Assembly: GCF_016774335.1 (NCBI RefSeq)
Contig: NZ_JAETWA010000042.1
Coordinates: forward strand, 323,121-387,120
Length of the DNA: 64,000 nt
From: Luteimonas saliphila
Lineage (GTDB): Bacteria; Pseudomonadota; Gammaproteobacteria; Xanthomonadales; Xanthomonadaceae
Direction of reading: 5' to 3'
Position 1 is the stretch's first letter; every line of letters begins with the position of its first letter. Of this stretch, positions 1-8,221 are shown piece by piece. The translations under genes were made by a program, and so were the position numbers. A model generated the notes under the pieces. That model worked only from the letters and a program-made list of their open reading frames with translations, searched no databases and was not told the origin of the DNA.

Positions 1-1057
1 CGACTGTACGACACGTCGTATCCGCGACCTGCCGGTGTTCGACGATTCGGTGGAACTGCAGGTCCCGCGCTTGCGCTTGGCATGCGTGCACTGTGGCCCT
101 CGGCTGGAACACCTGGACTGGCTGGACGCGCATGCGCGCGTCACCCGGCGCCTGGCCGAGAACGTGGCGCGGCTGTGCACGGCGACCTCGATCGTGCATG
201 CGGCGCGCTGGTTCGGATTGAACTGGAAGACGGTCAATGCGATTGACTTCCGGCACCTGGAGCGGACGCTGGGTCCGGTAGACCTGGCCGGGGTGACAGT
301 GATCGCGATGGACGAGTTCGCGATCCAGAAGGGCCACCGCTACGCGACGGTCGTGGTCGAACCTGAGCGTAAGCGGGTGCTGTGGGTCGGCCGAGGCCGT
401 TCGCGAGCCGAGGTCCGACCGTTCTTCGAACTGCTGGGGTCGGAAGGCTGCCATCGCCTGCGCGCCGTGGCGATGGACATGAATACCGCCTACGACCTGG
501 AAGTGAAGCAGCACTGTCCCAACGCGGAGGTGGTCTATGACCTGTTCCACGTCGTGGCCAAGTACGGCCGTGAGGTGATCGACCGGGGTGCGGGTAGACG
601 AGGCCAATCGGCTGCGCGAAGACAAGTCCGCTCGCCGGGTGGCCAAGACGTCACGCTGGCTGCTGCTGCGCAACCGCGAGAACGTCCCAGCGAACAGGCG
701 GTGAAGCTGGACGAACTGCTTGCCGCCAACGGCGCCTTGCTGACCGTCTACCTGCTCAAGGACGACCTCAAGCGTCTGTGGCGCTACCGCCATGCCGGTT
801 GGGCCAAGCGGTTCTGGCACGACTGGAAGCAGCGGGCACTGGACAGCGGCCTGGAGCCGCTGAAAGTCTTCGTGCGCCGCTTGGAACCCTACTTGCCCGG
901 CATCCTTGCCCACTGCCGTTGGCCGTTGGGCACCAATCTGGTCGAGGGTATCAACAACAAGATCAAGGTCATCAAGCGCATGGCCTACGGCTACCGCGAT
1001 GACGCCTACTTCTTCCTGAAGATCCGTGCCGCCTTCCCCGGACTTGGGTGAAGAACC
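1..1057 (+). mobile_element. ISL3-family insertion sequence, left end outside window
   Basis: This stretch is occupied by an ISL3-type transposase that is already open at the first base, so the left end and left inverted repeat lie outside the window. On the right the coding frame stops 6 bases before the A-tract of the neighbouring gene's terminator. I could not identify a right inverted repeat or a target duplication, so the right boundary is a guess. Confidence 0.6.
2..1051 (+). CDS. ISL3-family transposase, 5'-partial, with compensated double frameshift
   Basis: DDE transposase that would mobilise its own IS. The frame is open from base 2, so the N-terminus is cut by the window edge. The catalytic acidic residues are recognisable: the Asp of the MDEF motif near 310, the Asp of AMDMN near 475, and the Glu of VEGINNK near 945. 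Between about 587 and 685 the frame reads an Arg/Gly/Ala-rich stretch atypical of the family. In the +1 frame the same bases read VRVDEANRLREDKSARR..., the expected ISL3 sequence. An extra G in the GGGG run at 585-588 and a lost C near 686 explain this, so about 33 residues are scrambled and the protein is probably inactive. The family assignment is firm; whether the indels are biological or sequencing errors cannot be told here. Confidence 0.85.
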   Translation, partial: DCTTRRIRDLPVFDDSVELQVPRLRLACVHCGPRLEHLDWLDAHARVTRRLAENVARLCTATSIVHAARWFGLNWKTVNAIDFRHLERTLGPVDLAGVTVIAMDEFAIQKGHRYATVVVEPERKRVLWVGRGRSRAEVRPFFELLGSEGCHRLRAVAMDMNTAYDLEVKQHCPNAEVVYDLFHVVAKYGREVIDRGAGRRGQSAARRQVRSPGGQDVTLAAAAQPRERPSEQAVKLDELLAANGALLTVYLLKDDLKRLWRYRHAGWAKRFWHDWKQRALDSGLEPLKVFVRRLEPYLPGILAHCRWPLGTNLVEGINNKIKVIKRMAYGYRDDAYFFLKIRAAFPGLG

Positions 1058-1086
1058 AAAAAAAAACGACCCGCCGAAGCGGGTCG
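1058..1086 (-). terminator. Rho-independent terminator of the TonB-dependent receptor gene
   Basis: Read on the minus strand, an 8-bp perfect stem (arms 1079-1086 and 1067-1074, loop 1075-1078) is followed by nine T residues (the A-tract at 1058-1066). It lies 28 bases beyond the receptor stop codon, in the right orientation to end that transcript, and it also separates it from the convergent transposase. Confidence 0.9.
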
Positions 1087-1114
1087 TCGATGCTGCAACA
1101 ATCACGCGTGCCGA

Positions 1115-3781
1115 TCAGAAGTTCTGTTCGTAGCGCAGGTACGGAGTACGACCGTAAATGTTGTACAGGGAGTTGTTGTAGAACGGGAAACCCAGCGCGG
1201 AACTGAACGGAGGCATCTTGTTGCCGACGTTTCGCACGCCCAGAGTGACGCGGCTGTTCCATGGGGTCGCAACACCGACCTGCATGTCCACCGTGGTCCA
1301 CGAGGGGTGCAGTGCCGTGGCGCTTCCCACATTGGCGTGGCTGCCGATGTAGTTGCCGATGACGGTGGCCGACCAGTCACCACTGTTCCAGCCCAGACCC
1401 AACTGGCCGCGATTCCTCGGGAAGTTGAACAGGCCCGCGCGTTCCTGGGTGCCTGCACCCACGGGAGTGAAGTCGAACTCGAGCGTGTGCGACCACTGCA
1501 GCTTCGAACTGAAGGTGCCCGCCGTGGCGGTTTCGAAGCGGTAGTTCGCCTCGAAATCGAGGCCGCGAGCCGTTTGCGAGGCGCCGTTCACGATCGGCAA
1601 CTGGATCAGGTTCGCCGGACCGGGCAGGACCGTGCCACCCGGCGCGACGATGTTGTCGCCACGGGTCACGCCGTACAGCGGCACGCCGTCGTCGCCGAAG
1701 CGGAAGGCAAGGGCGCGGGGGATGGTCGCGATGATGTTCTCGATCTCGATGTCGTAGTAGTCCAACGCCATCGACAGCGTATCGGTCGGACTCCAGACCA
1801 CGCCCAGACCCCAGTTCTGCGACTCTTCCGGCTCCAGGTCCGGATTGGACAGCTGCAGCCAGGTGTACTGGAGGTTGGTGTTGCAGGGGTCGACCGGATA
1901 GGGCTGGTACGCCGCGTTGCCGGATGCGGTGCGGTATGCGCGCAACGCATTGCATGCCAGCTCGTCGCCGCCCTGGTGCGGAATGGAGCTGTCCGGACCG
2001 GAGTTCAGGTTGGTCGAGGAGGGGGCGTTGTACAGGTTGGACAGGCTAGGCGCCCTGAAGCCCTTGCCCCACGAGCCACGAACCAGCAGGGAATCCACCG
2101 GTCGGAACTCCAGCGAGACGCGCGGCGAGAACTTGGAGCCCACATCACTGTAGTCGTCGTAACGACCGGCCACGGTCAGGTTCAAGGACTCCAGAACCGG
2201 GAACAGCGCTTCGAAGTACACCGCCTGGTAGTTGCGCTCGCCATCGGTACCGGCGCCGGCCGAACCGAACACGTTGCCGGCGGCACTCTGCGCGTCGAAC
2301 GTCTGGTTGAGCGCGTCCTCGCGATACTCGAAGCCGGTGACGAAGCCCGTGGGGCGGCCGCCGATCTCGAAGAGTTCGAAGGAAATGTTGCCGTCGATAC
2401 CGCGGGTGGTCTGGGTGGACTCCACGAAAACGGTGTGCCCGATGCCCGGGGCGGCGGCGGCGACGCTTGGGTGGGTCGGGTCGAACGGGTTATAGGTGCC
2501 CGAATCGATCGCCGCCTGCAACGCGCTGCCGATACCGTAGTTGTAGTTGACCGAAGCCTGTGCCGACTGTCCATAGCCCACGCCCACTTCCCAGTCGGAC
2601 CCACCGAGGATCTCGGAGTAACCGCGAAGCCCGATCATGAAATCGCGCAGCGTGTCCTTGCGGTGCGAGTCGCGGGTACCCAGCGGTGTGAACCGGTAAT
2701 ACAGCGTACCGGCGACGCCGTACGGATTGAACGGATTGTCCGCAGCGATGGTCGGCAGGATGCCCGGGCCCCGTCCGGAGTTGTCGACCGGCGCAGAGGC
2801 GTAGACGCCCAGGCTCTTGGTCTCCGAGGTCAGGCCGCGGAAGAACATCGAGGTGTTGTTCGTGATGTCGTAGGTACCATTGACCAACAACGCGTTGCGC
2901 CGAAGCGAGGATTCATTGGCCGAGGTTGCGCCGTGGTCGAAGCCGCAGCTGGTCGGGCTGGTACGGACGCTGTTCTCGAACTGGTCGCAGTTCGCCATGC
3001 TTACCAGGCCGGTGCTTCCGCTGAAGAAACCTGCCGAAGAGTTGTAGGCGCTGTACGCCCAGGCCTGTCCGGCATCGATCACGATGTCCTTGATCTCGCG
3101 GTTGTACATCATCTCCCGCTCCTGGTGGTCCAGGATGAAGGTGACGTTGCCACGATCGGAACTGATGCCCGCAGACGCGCTGCCGGTCGTGCCGTTGGGA
3201 CCGACTTTCGGGGTTTCGTAGCCGAGGCTGATGCTGGCGCCTTCGTAATCCCTTCGCGTGATGATGTTGATCACGCCGCCGATCGCATCCGAACCGTAGA
3301 CCGCGGCCGCGCCCTCTCGCAGGATCTCGATCCGCTCGATCGCCGAGGTCGGGATCATGTTGATATTGGCTGCGGTGCCCGCCAGCGCGCCCGACGGCGT
3401 GATGCGACGACCATCGAGAAGCACCAGCGTATAGGCTGCGCCGAGGCCGCGCAGGCTGATGGTCGCCTGCGACCCGGTCGCGGACCCCGAAGACTCGCGG
3501 ACCGAACCGAAGGAGTTGTAGACATTGTTGCGCAGGAAGTCAGCGACCGAGATTTCTCCGGCTGCATCCATATCGGCGCGCGACACGACGGTAATCGGTT
3601 GCGGACCCTCGATCTCCGCGCGCCGGATGCGCGAACCGGTGACCTGGATCCGGTCCAGATCGGTGGTCGGTTCGGTGGCGGCGTCCTGGGCATGCGCGAC
3701 GCCAACGGTGGCGATCGTTGCAGCACCTGCCGCGAGCGCGAAGACAATGGCGTCGCGGAGCGTGGTGGTCTTAAAAGTCAT
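1115..3781 (-). CDS. TonB-dependent outer-membrane receptor
   Basis: Outer-membrane beta-barrel receptor energised by TonB-ExbBD for uptake of an unidentified large substrate. The 888-residue protein opens with a Sec signal peptide (about residues 1-31, ending AHA-Q), then a TonB-box-like IQVTGSRI near residue 44, a plug domain (about 55-175, with the LRGLG and GGVINIITR signatures) and a long barrel ending in Phe, as outer-membrane proteins do. I chose the ATG at 3781 because the ladder GGAGAGAG sits directly before it; a TTG 12 bases upstream would overlap that ribosome binding site. The substrate cannot be told: no iron or sugar-utilisation genes are adjacent. The neighbour at 3971 shares its C-terminal PY-x-RYEQ ending. 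Confidence 0.93.
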   Translation of the reverse strand: MTFKTTTLRDAIVFALAAGAATIATVGVAHAQDAATEPTTDLDRIQVTGSRIRRAEIEGPQPITVVSRADMDAAGEISVADFLRNNVYNSFGSVRESSGSATGSQATISLRGLGAAYTLVLLDGRRITPSGALAGTAANINMIPTSAIERIEILREGAAAVYGSDAIGGVINIITRRDYEGASISLGYETPKVGPNGTTGSASAGISSDRGNVTFILDHQEREMMYNREIKDIVIDAGQAWAYSAYNSSAGFFSGSTGLVSMANCDQFENSVRTSPTSCGFDHGATSANESSLRRNALLVNGTYDITNNTSMFFRGLTSETKSLGVYASAPVDNSGRGPGILPTIAADNPFNPYGVAGTLYYRFTPLGTRDSHRKDTLRDFMIGLRGYSEILGGSDWEVGVGYGQSAQASVNYNYGIGSALQAAIDSGTYNPFDPTHPSVAAAAPGIGHTVFVESTQTTRGIDGNISFELFEIGGRPTGFVTGFEYREDALNQTFDAQSAAGNVFGSAGAGTDGERNYQAVYFEALFPVLESLNLTVAGRYDDYSDVGSKFSPRVSLEFRPVDSLLVRGSWGKGFRAPSLSNLYNAPSSTNLNSGPDSSIPHQGGDELACNALRAYRTASGNAAYQPYPVDPCNTNLQYTWLQLSNPDLEPEESQNWGLGVVWSPTDTLSMALDYYDIEIENIIATIPRALAFRFGDDGVPLYGVTRGDNIVAPGGTVLPGPANLIQLPIVNGASQTARGLDFEANYRFETATAGTFSSKLQWSHTLEFDFTPVGAGTQERAGLFNFPRNRGQLGLGWNSGDWSATVIGNYIGSHANVGSATALHPSWTTVDMQVGVATPWNSRVTLGVRNVGNKMPPFSSALGFPFYNNSLYNIYGRTPYLRYEQNF

Positions 3782-3970
3782 CTCTCTCTCCAAGTGAGTC
3801 TTGGGTGTATCCCCATGGGAACCCCGCCGAAGGAGTCAAGAAAGACGCCAAGACCGGCAAGGTTGCGGGCGATACTACCCGGCACCGGTCAAGAATTAAA
3901 GTGTCGTTAACAAATTGGCTGCGTTCTGTGATGACAGGCAGCTTCGCCCCGTGCAGGGCGCCGAGCGGAT

Positions 3971-4825
3971 CTAGAGATCCTGCTCGTACCGCACGTAGGG
4001 CACGGCGCCCTCGTCGTTCGTCTCACTGTTGGGAGAGAACGGGTTCTTGCCCCGGGTGACGACGTTCTCGGCACCGACCGTGAGCTGGCCGCTCCAGGGA
4101 GTCCGCCAGGTGACGCCGAGGCCGAGGCCCTCGAAGCGGGGCTGGCCGGGGGTTTCGATGACCCGGCCGATGACGTTGGCACTGAACGCGCCATAGCCGC
4201 CGCCGACGGCGAGGCTCTTGCTGCTCCAGCGGTCGCTGATGTCGGCAGGGGCTTCCGCGAACGGGATCAGGGTGGCCCTGGCGACCGTACCGGCGATGGT
4301 GACGTAGGCCGCGTCGCCGAGGTTCTTCTGGGCGAAGACCGTCAGGTCGTTGAGGTCGATGTCGTTGCTCTGGGGCGTGCTGTCGCGGGTCAGCCATGCC
4401 GGAAGGCTGTCCCGGCCCTGGCCGACGGTCACGCCGAAACCGCCGCCGGGCCGGCCGAAGGCCGCGGTGGCGCTGGCGCGGCGACTGCCGTCGCGTTCGC
4501 CGAGCGATGCCAGCTGGCAGTTGTGGGCGAGGCTGCTCACCGCACTGAACACGCCGCTGTGCTGGTTGCACAGCAGGGCCAGCGAGTCGCCGGCCTGGAG
4601 GCCGAAGGTGGCGTCGAGCGAACTGTCGCCGGTGCGCCAGCGGGCGCCGGCCCGGGTCCCTTCGGTGGTCGGCTCGAGCAGCAGGTACGCCTGCACCTTG
4701 CCGCTGCTATGGTCGACGATCGGCAGCACGGTCTGGTCCGCACGCTTGACCTGCGCGTGCGCGCCGGCCGCCATGCCTATGGCAAGCAGTAGGGTGGTGG
4801 TCAGTCGTGCGAGATGGCGTGGCAT
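3971..4825 (-). CDS. Secreted protein of unknown function, TonB-receptor-like C-terminus
   Basis: A 284-residue protein with a clear signal peptide (about residues 1-24, ending AHAQ), so exported. I do not recognise the family. The middle is rich in short alternating hydrophobic segments, and the final residues (VPYVRYEQDL) closely resemble the last strand of the TonB receptor encoded just downstream (PYLRYEQNF). That suggests an outer-membrane or barrel-derived protein, perhaps a relic or companion of such a receptor. The ATG at 4825 is chosen because it begins the signal peptide; an upstream TTG at 4870 would add 15 residues. A promoter with an overlapping palindrome lies at 4871-4908. Confidence 0.6.
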   Translation of the reverse strand: MPRHLARLTTTLLLAIGMAAGAHAQVKRADQTVLPIVDHSSGKVQAYLLLEPTTEGTRAGARWRTGDSSLDATFGLQAGDSLALLCNQHSGVFSAVSSLAHNCQLASLGERDGSRRASATAAFGRPGGGFGVTVGQGRDSLPAWLTRDSTPQSNDIDLNDLTVFAQKNLGDAAYVTIAGTVARATLIPFAEAPADISDRWSSKSLAVGGGYGAFSANVIGRVIETPGQPRFEGLGLGVTWRTPWSGQLTVGAENVVTRGKNPFSPNSETNDEGAVPYVRYEQDL

Positions 4826-4870
4826 GGCGAGCAATGGACCGGCGGTCGCAACCGGAGTTCCCTCCCTCAA

Positions 4871-4889
4871 GGGATAAGGATCCTATCCC
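4871..4889. promoter_or_regulatory. Candidate operator palindrome overlapping the -10 box
   Basis: GGGATA (4871-4876) and TATCCC (4884-4889) form an inverted repeat around a GGATCC-containing centre. It covers the -10 element and likely transcription start of the promoter at 4880-4908, the position expected of a repressor site. The regulator is unknown. Confidence 0.4.
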
Positions 4890-4908
4890 GTTTATGTTTA
4901 TTTAACAA
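4880..4908 (-). promoter_or_regulatory. Sigma-70-like promoter for the secreted protein at 3971-4825
   Basis: On the minus strand TTGTTA (4908-4903) and TAGGAT (4885-4880) are separated by 17 bases of AT-rich sequence that stands out in this GC-rich DNA. The start codon at 4825 is about 50 bases downstream. Confidence 0.6.
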
Positions 4909-4934
4909 CGCCACAACACAGGCCGCCTGCATGA

Positions 4935-5846
4935 TCACTGAACGCGTTCAGGCGCGGCGAGGTCCGCCTCCGGGCCGGCCACCAGATCCTCGACCTCCGC
5001 CCGCGTGAAGGCGTACCGCTCGCCGCAGAACTCGCAGCGGATCCGGGCGGCGCCGTCGATCACGGCCGCCCGGGCCTCGCCGCCACCCAGCGAGCGCAGC
5101 ATGGCGCCCACCCGCTCGCGGGAACAAGAGCAGCCGAACGCCAGCGCGCGGTCGCCCAGCTGCTCGACACCGTCCTCATGGAACAGGTGCGTGAGCAACG
5201 TTGCAGCGGGCAGCGCCAGCAATTCGCCGCCCGACAGGGTGTCGAACAGCGCGCCGGCCCGGTTCCAGCCGTCCTCGTCGCCTTCGTCGCCGGGCAGTTT
5301 CTGCAGCATCAGGCCCGCCGCGTGGCGCTCGTCGGCGGCGAGCAGCACGCGCGTGGGCAGCTGTTCCGACTGCCGGAAATAGTCCTCGAACGCGCCGGCC
5401 AGCGAGTCCGCTTCCAGCGGCACCAGCCCCTGGTAGCGGGTCGGCTCGCGATCGCGCAGGCCCGGATTCTCGATCGTGATCGCCAGGAACGCCCCCGCGC
5501 CCAGTTCGCGCAGGTCGCGCGAGGGCGGCGGCGTAGCGCCTTCGGCCAGCTGCGCGATGCCGCGCAGCGTGCCGGCCGCGGTGCATTCGGCGAACAGGGT
5601 GCGCAGTCCGTTCTCGCCGCGCAGTTGCACCGACAGGCGGCCCTGCACCTTGGCGTGGCCGGTGAACAGCGCGGCGGCGGCGAGCGCCTCGCCCAGCAGT
5701 TCCGCCACGGCGGCAGGATAGTCGTCGGAGGCGCGGACCCTTGCCCAGGCATCGTGCAGGTGGACACGCACGCCGCGCACGCCGGCCATTGGCAGGAGGA
5801 AGCGGGTCAGCCGGTCGCTGTCGGGAGGAGCGGGAGGCAGGGTCAT
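4935..5846 (-). CDS. hslO: Redox-regulated chaperone Hsp33
   Basis: Cytoplasmic holdase chaperone activated by oxidative unfolding. The 303-residue product has the Hsp33 core ([29 protein letters not shown]) and, near the C-terminus, the zinc-binding redox switch CSC-X29-CEFC, within the family spacing. The ATG at 5846 gives a family-sized protein starting just before the conserved DRLTRFLL segment. The reading frame stays open further upstream, but that extension lies antisense to mtgA and is not coding. The gene is divergent from mtgA. Confidence 0.95.
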   Translation of the reverse strand: MTLPPAPPDSDRLTRFLLPMAGVRGVRVHLHDAWARVRASDDYPAAVAELLGEALAAAALFTGHAKVQGRLSVQLRGENGLRTLFAECTAAGTLRGIAQLAEGATPPPSRDLRELGAGAFLAITIENPGLRDREPTRYQGLVPLEADSLAGAFEDYFRQSEQLPTRVLLAADERHAAGLMLQKLPGDEGDEDGWNRAGALFDTLSGGELLALPAATLLTHLFHEDGVEQLGDRALAFGCSCSRERVGAMLRSLGGGEARAAVIDGAARIRCEFCGERYAFTRAEVEDLVAGPEADLAAPERVQ

Positions 5847-5891
5847 CGGCGTTGGCGTAGGCGGGCGGGGGCGTGGTCGAATAGCGGGACT

Positions 5892-5911
5892 GCACGCGAA
5901 TGCTCGCGTGC
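5892..5911. promoter_or_regulatory. Perfect 8-bp inverted repeat between hslO and mtgA
   Basis: GCACGCGA (5892-5899) and TCGCGTGC (5904-5911) flank a 4-base loop in the 84-base divergent intergenic region. It could be a shared operator or an mRNA hairpin 19 bases before the mtgA start codon. Confidence 0.4.
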
Positions 5912-5930
5912 CCGAAAAGATGGGGATGTG

Positions 5931-6698
5931 ATGACGATGGCGCAAGGCTCGCCCGAAGCGCGCACGCACGGCCTGCCTCCCGGGCGTCCTCGGCGGCGCT
6001 GGCTGCGGCGGTTGCTGCTGCTGCCGGTGTGGCTCGTGCTCCTGAGCCTGTTGCAGGTCGCGGTGCTGCGTTTCGTCGATCCGCCGTTCTCTTCGTTCAT
6101 GGCGATCCGCCAGGTCGATGCCTGGCTGGCCGGGGAGCGCGGCTTCCGCATCGCCCACGACTGGCGCGACCTGGAGGCGATGACGCCGTCCCTGCCGGTG
6201 GCGCTGATCGCCGCAGAGGACCAGAACTTCGCCACCCATTCGGGCTTCGACCTGGCCGCGATCGAGCAGGCGCGCAAGCGCAACGAGCGTGGCGGACGGC
6301 TGCGCGGCGGCAGCACGATCAGCCAGCAGGTGGCGAAGAACCTGTTCCTGTGGCAAGGTTCCAGCACGGCCTCGCGCTGGATCCGCAAGGGGCTGGAAAC
6401 CTGGTACACGGTGCTGGTCGAGCTGATGTGGCCGAAGCGGCGGATCCTCGAGGTCTACGCCAACGTCGCCGAGTTCGGCGACGGGGTGTACGGCGCGCAG
6501 GCGGCGGCGCGCAGCTTTTTCGGACGCGACGCGGGCGCACTGACGCCGTCGCAGTCGGCGCAGCTGGCGGCGGTCCTGCCCAGCCCGAAACGCTACAGTG
6601 CCGCGCGCCCGGGACCATACGTGCAGCGGCGCGCCCGCGCGATCGAGCGCAACATGCGCCAGATCGGCGGCGCTGCGTACCTCGAGGCGCTGGAATGA
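5931..6698 (+). CDS. mtgA: Monofunctional biosynthetic peptidoglycan transglycosylase
   Basis: Polymerises lipid II into glycan strands at the periplasmic face of the inner membrane. The 255-residue product has a basic N-terminus and one transmembrane anchor (about residues 28-48), then a GT51 domain with the catalytic Glu in AAEDQNF (E96), the [13 protein letters not shown] motif and the [15 protein letters not shown] motif. It lacks a transpeptidase domain, which distinguishes it from class A PBPs. The ATG at 5931 follows a GGGG-rich Shine-Dalgarno and gives the anchor a short cytoplasmic tail; an alternative ATG lies two codons later. Confidence 0.95.
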   Translation: MTMAQGSPEARTHGLPPGRPRRRWLRRLLLLPVWLVLLSLLQVAVLRFVDPPFSSFMAIRQVDAWLAGERGFRIAHDWRDLEAMTPSLPVALIAAEDQNFATHSGFDLAAIEQARKRNERGGRLRGGSTISQQVAKNLFLWQGSSTASRWIRKGLETWYTVLVELMWPKRRILEVYANVAEFGDGVYGAQAAARSFFGRDAGALTPSQSAQLAAVLPSPKRYSAARPGPYVQRRARAIERNMRQIGGAAYLEALE

Positions 6699-6744
6699 CG
6701 CTCCTGGCGGCGGCAGGCGCGCCACCGTCGGCTAGGATGCCGGC

Positions 6745-7773
6745 ATGACCTGTGACCTGCTGACCGTGGTCGTCGCGGCCCATGACGAGGCCGAGGCGTT
6801 GCCGCTGCTGCACCGGCGCCTGTCGGGGGTGCTCGACGGGCTGCTCGCCGACGGCGTCGAGGGTCGCGTGCTGTACGTCGACGACGGCAGCGGCGATGGC
6901 ACCTGGGACGTCATGCGCGGCCTCGCCAACGGCGACCGTCGTGTCGCGTTGCTGCGGTTGTCGCGCAACTTCGGCAAGGAGGCGGCGTTGACCGCCGGGC
7001 TCGACCGCGTCGACGCGGGTGCCGCGGTCCTGCTCGACGCCGACGGCCAGGACCCGCCCGAGCTGATCCCGCTGCTGATCGCGAAGTGGCGCGAAGGCTT
7101 CGACGACGTCTACGGCATGCGCGAGCAGCGTGACGGCGAGGGCTGGCTGAAGCGCAGCTCCGCGCATGCGTTCTACCGCGTGATCCAGCGCCTGTCGCGG
7201 ACCCCGATCCCGACCGACACCGGGGATTTCCGCCTGCTCTCGCCGCGTGCGCTGGCGGCGCTGCGGCAACTGCGCGAGCGGCACCGGTTCATGAAGGGCC
7301 TGTTCGGCTGGATCGGCTTCAACCGGGTCGCGGTCCCGTACCGGCGCGAGGCCCGGCTTGCCGGCGACAGCAAGTTCAACCTGTGGAAGCTGTGGAACTT
7401 CGCGCTGGAGGGCATCACCAGCTTCTCCACCGCGCCGCTGCGGCTGGCGACCTATGTCGGCCTGGCCGCCGCGCTGGCGGCGTTCGCCTATGCGGTGTGG
7501 ATCGTGGCCAAGGCGCTGCTCTACGGCGACGCGGTGGCCGGCTGGCCGACGATGATGACGGTCATCCTGTTCCTCGGCGGCGTGCAACTGGTGGCGCTGG
7601 GCATGATCGGCGAGTACCTGGGCAGGCTGTACGAGGAGTCCAAGCAGCGGCCGCTGTACCTGGTCGACGACTGGCGTCCGGCGCCGGGCGGAGTATCCTC
7701 GACGCTGTCGCAGCCAATGGGAGGCAAGCACCATGCGTACGGTGCGGCAACTGCTGGGAGCCAAGACGCCTGA
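6745..7773 (+). CDS. GT2-family (GtrB/DPM1-like) polyprenyl-phosphate glycosyltransferase
   Basis: A 342-residue GT-A glycosyltransferase with the nucleotide-sugar signatures DDGSGDGTW and LDADGQDPPE in the first 110 residues, the conserved SRNFGKEAAL block, and two C-terminal transmembrane segments (about residues 232-254 and 268-290) followed by EYLGRLYEESKQRP. This layout is that of GtrB/ArnC/DPM1-type enzymes that load a sugar onto undecaprenyl phosphate at the inner membrane. The donor sugar is not predictable. The 3' end overlaps the next gene's start by 41 bases, so the two are probably co-transcribed. Confidence 0.88.
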   Translation: MTCDLLTVVVAAHDEAEALPLLHRRLSGVLDGLLADGVEGRVLYVDDGSGDGTWDVMRGLANGDRRVALLRLSRNFGKEAALTAGLDRVDAGAAVLLDADGQDPPELIPLLIAKWREGFDDVYGMREQRDGEGWLKRSSAHAFYRVIQRLSRTPIPTDTGDFRLLSPRALAALRQLRERHRFMKGLFGWIGFNRVAVPYRREARLAGDSKFNLWKLWNFALEGITSFSTAPLRLATYVGLAAALAAFAYAVWIVAKALLYGDAVAGWPTMMTVILFLGGVQLVALGMIGEYLGRLYEESKQRPLYLVDDWRPAPGGVSSTLSQPMGGKHHAYGAATAGSQDA

Positions 7774-8161
7774 CGTGCATGCGGTCGCGCCGGACGCGCC
7801 CGTGCTCGATGCGATCCGGTTGATGGCGCTCAAGGGTATCGGCGCGGTGCTGGTGATGGATGGCGCGCGGCTCGCCGGGATCCTGTCCGAGCGCGACTAT
7901 GCGCGCAAGATCGTGCTCGAGGGGCGGTCTTCGAAGGACACGCCGGTGAGCGAGATCATGACCGCCGACGTGATCACCGTCGGCCCCGACCATGTCGTGC
8001 CGGCATGCATGCAACTGGTCACGAGCCATCGTATCCGCCACCTGCCGGTGCTCGAGGACGGCGTGGTCGTCGGCATGATCTCGATCGGCGACCTGGTCGC
8101 CGCGGTGATCGAGGACCAGCAGCACGAGCTGGAACAGCTGCAGCGCTATATCGCCGGCTGA
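7733..8161 (+). CDS. CBS-domain pair protein
   Basis: A 142-residue stand-alone CBS pair (residues about 8-65 and 75-132, with the GILSERDYARKI and GMISIGDLV signatures). Such modules bind adenosyl nucleotides and are often regulatory; the partner is not evident. A good GGAGG ribosome binding site lies upstream. It starts inside the 3' end of the glycosyltransferase gene. Confidence 0.9.
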   Translation: MRTVRQLLGAKTPDVHAVAPDAPVLDAIRLMALKGIGAVLVMDGARLAGILSERDYARKIVLEGRSSKDTPVSEIMTADVITVGPDHVVPACMQLVTSHRIRHLPVLEDGVVVGMISIGDLVAAVIEDQQHELEQLQRYIAG

Positions 8162-8221
8162 GCGCGATTCCAGTGGCGGCCGCGAAGCGGTCCGCGCCTC
8201 GCGCGCGCCGCGCCGCGGTCC

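Noticed and set aside
1307-3910. An 867-codon open frame on the plus strand antisense to the TonB receptor
   Set aside because: It is a GC-driven shadow of the receptor, with no domains and Arg/Val-rich composition.
8162-8221. GC-rich partial inverted repeats between the CBS and AsmA genes
   Set aside because: No continuous stem and no T-tract; not a convincing terminator.
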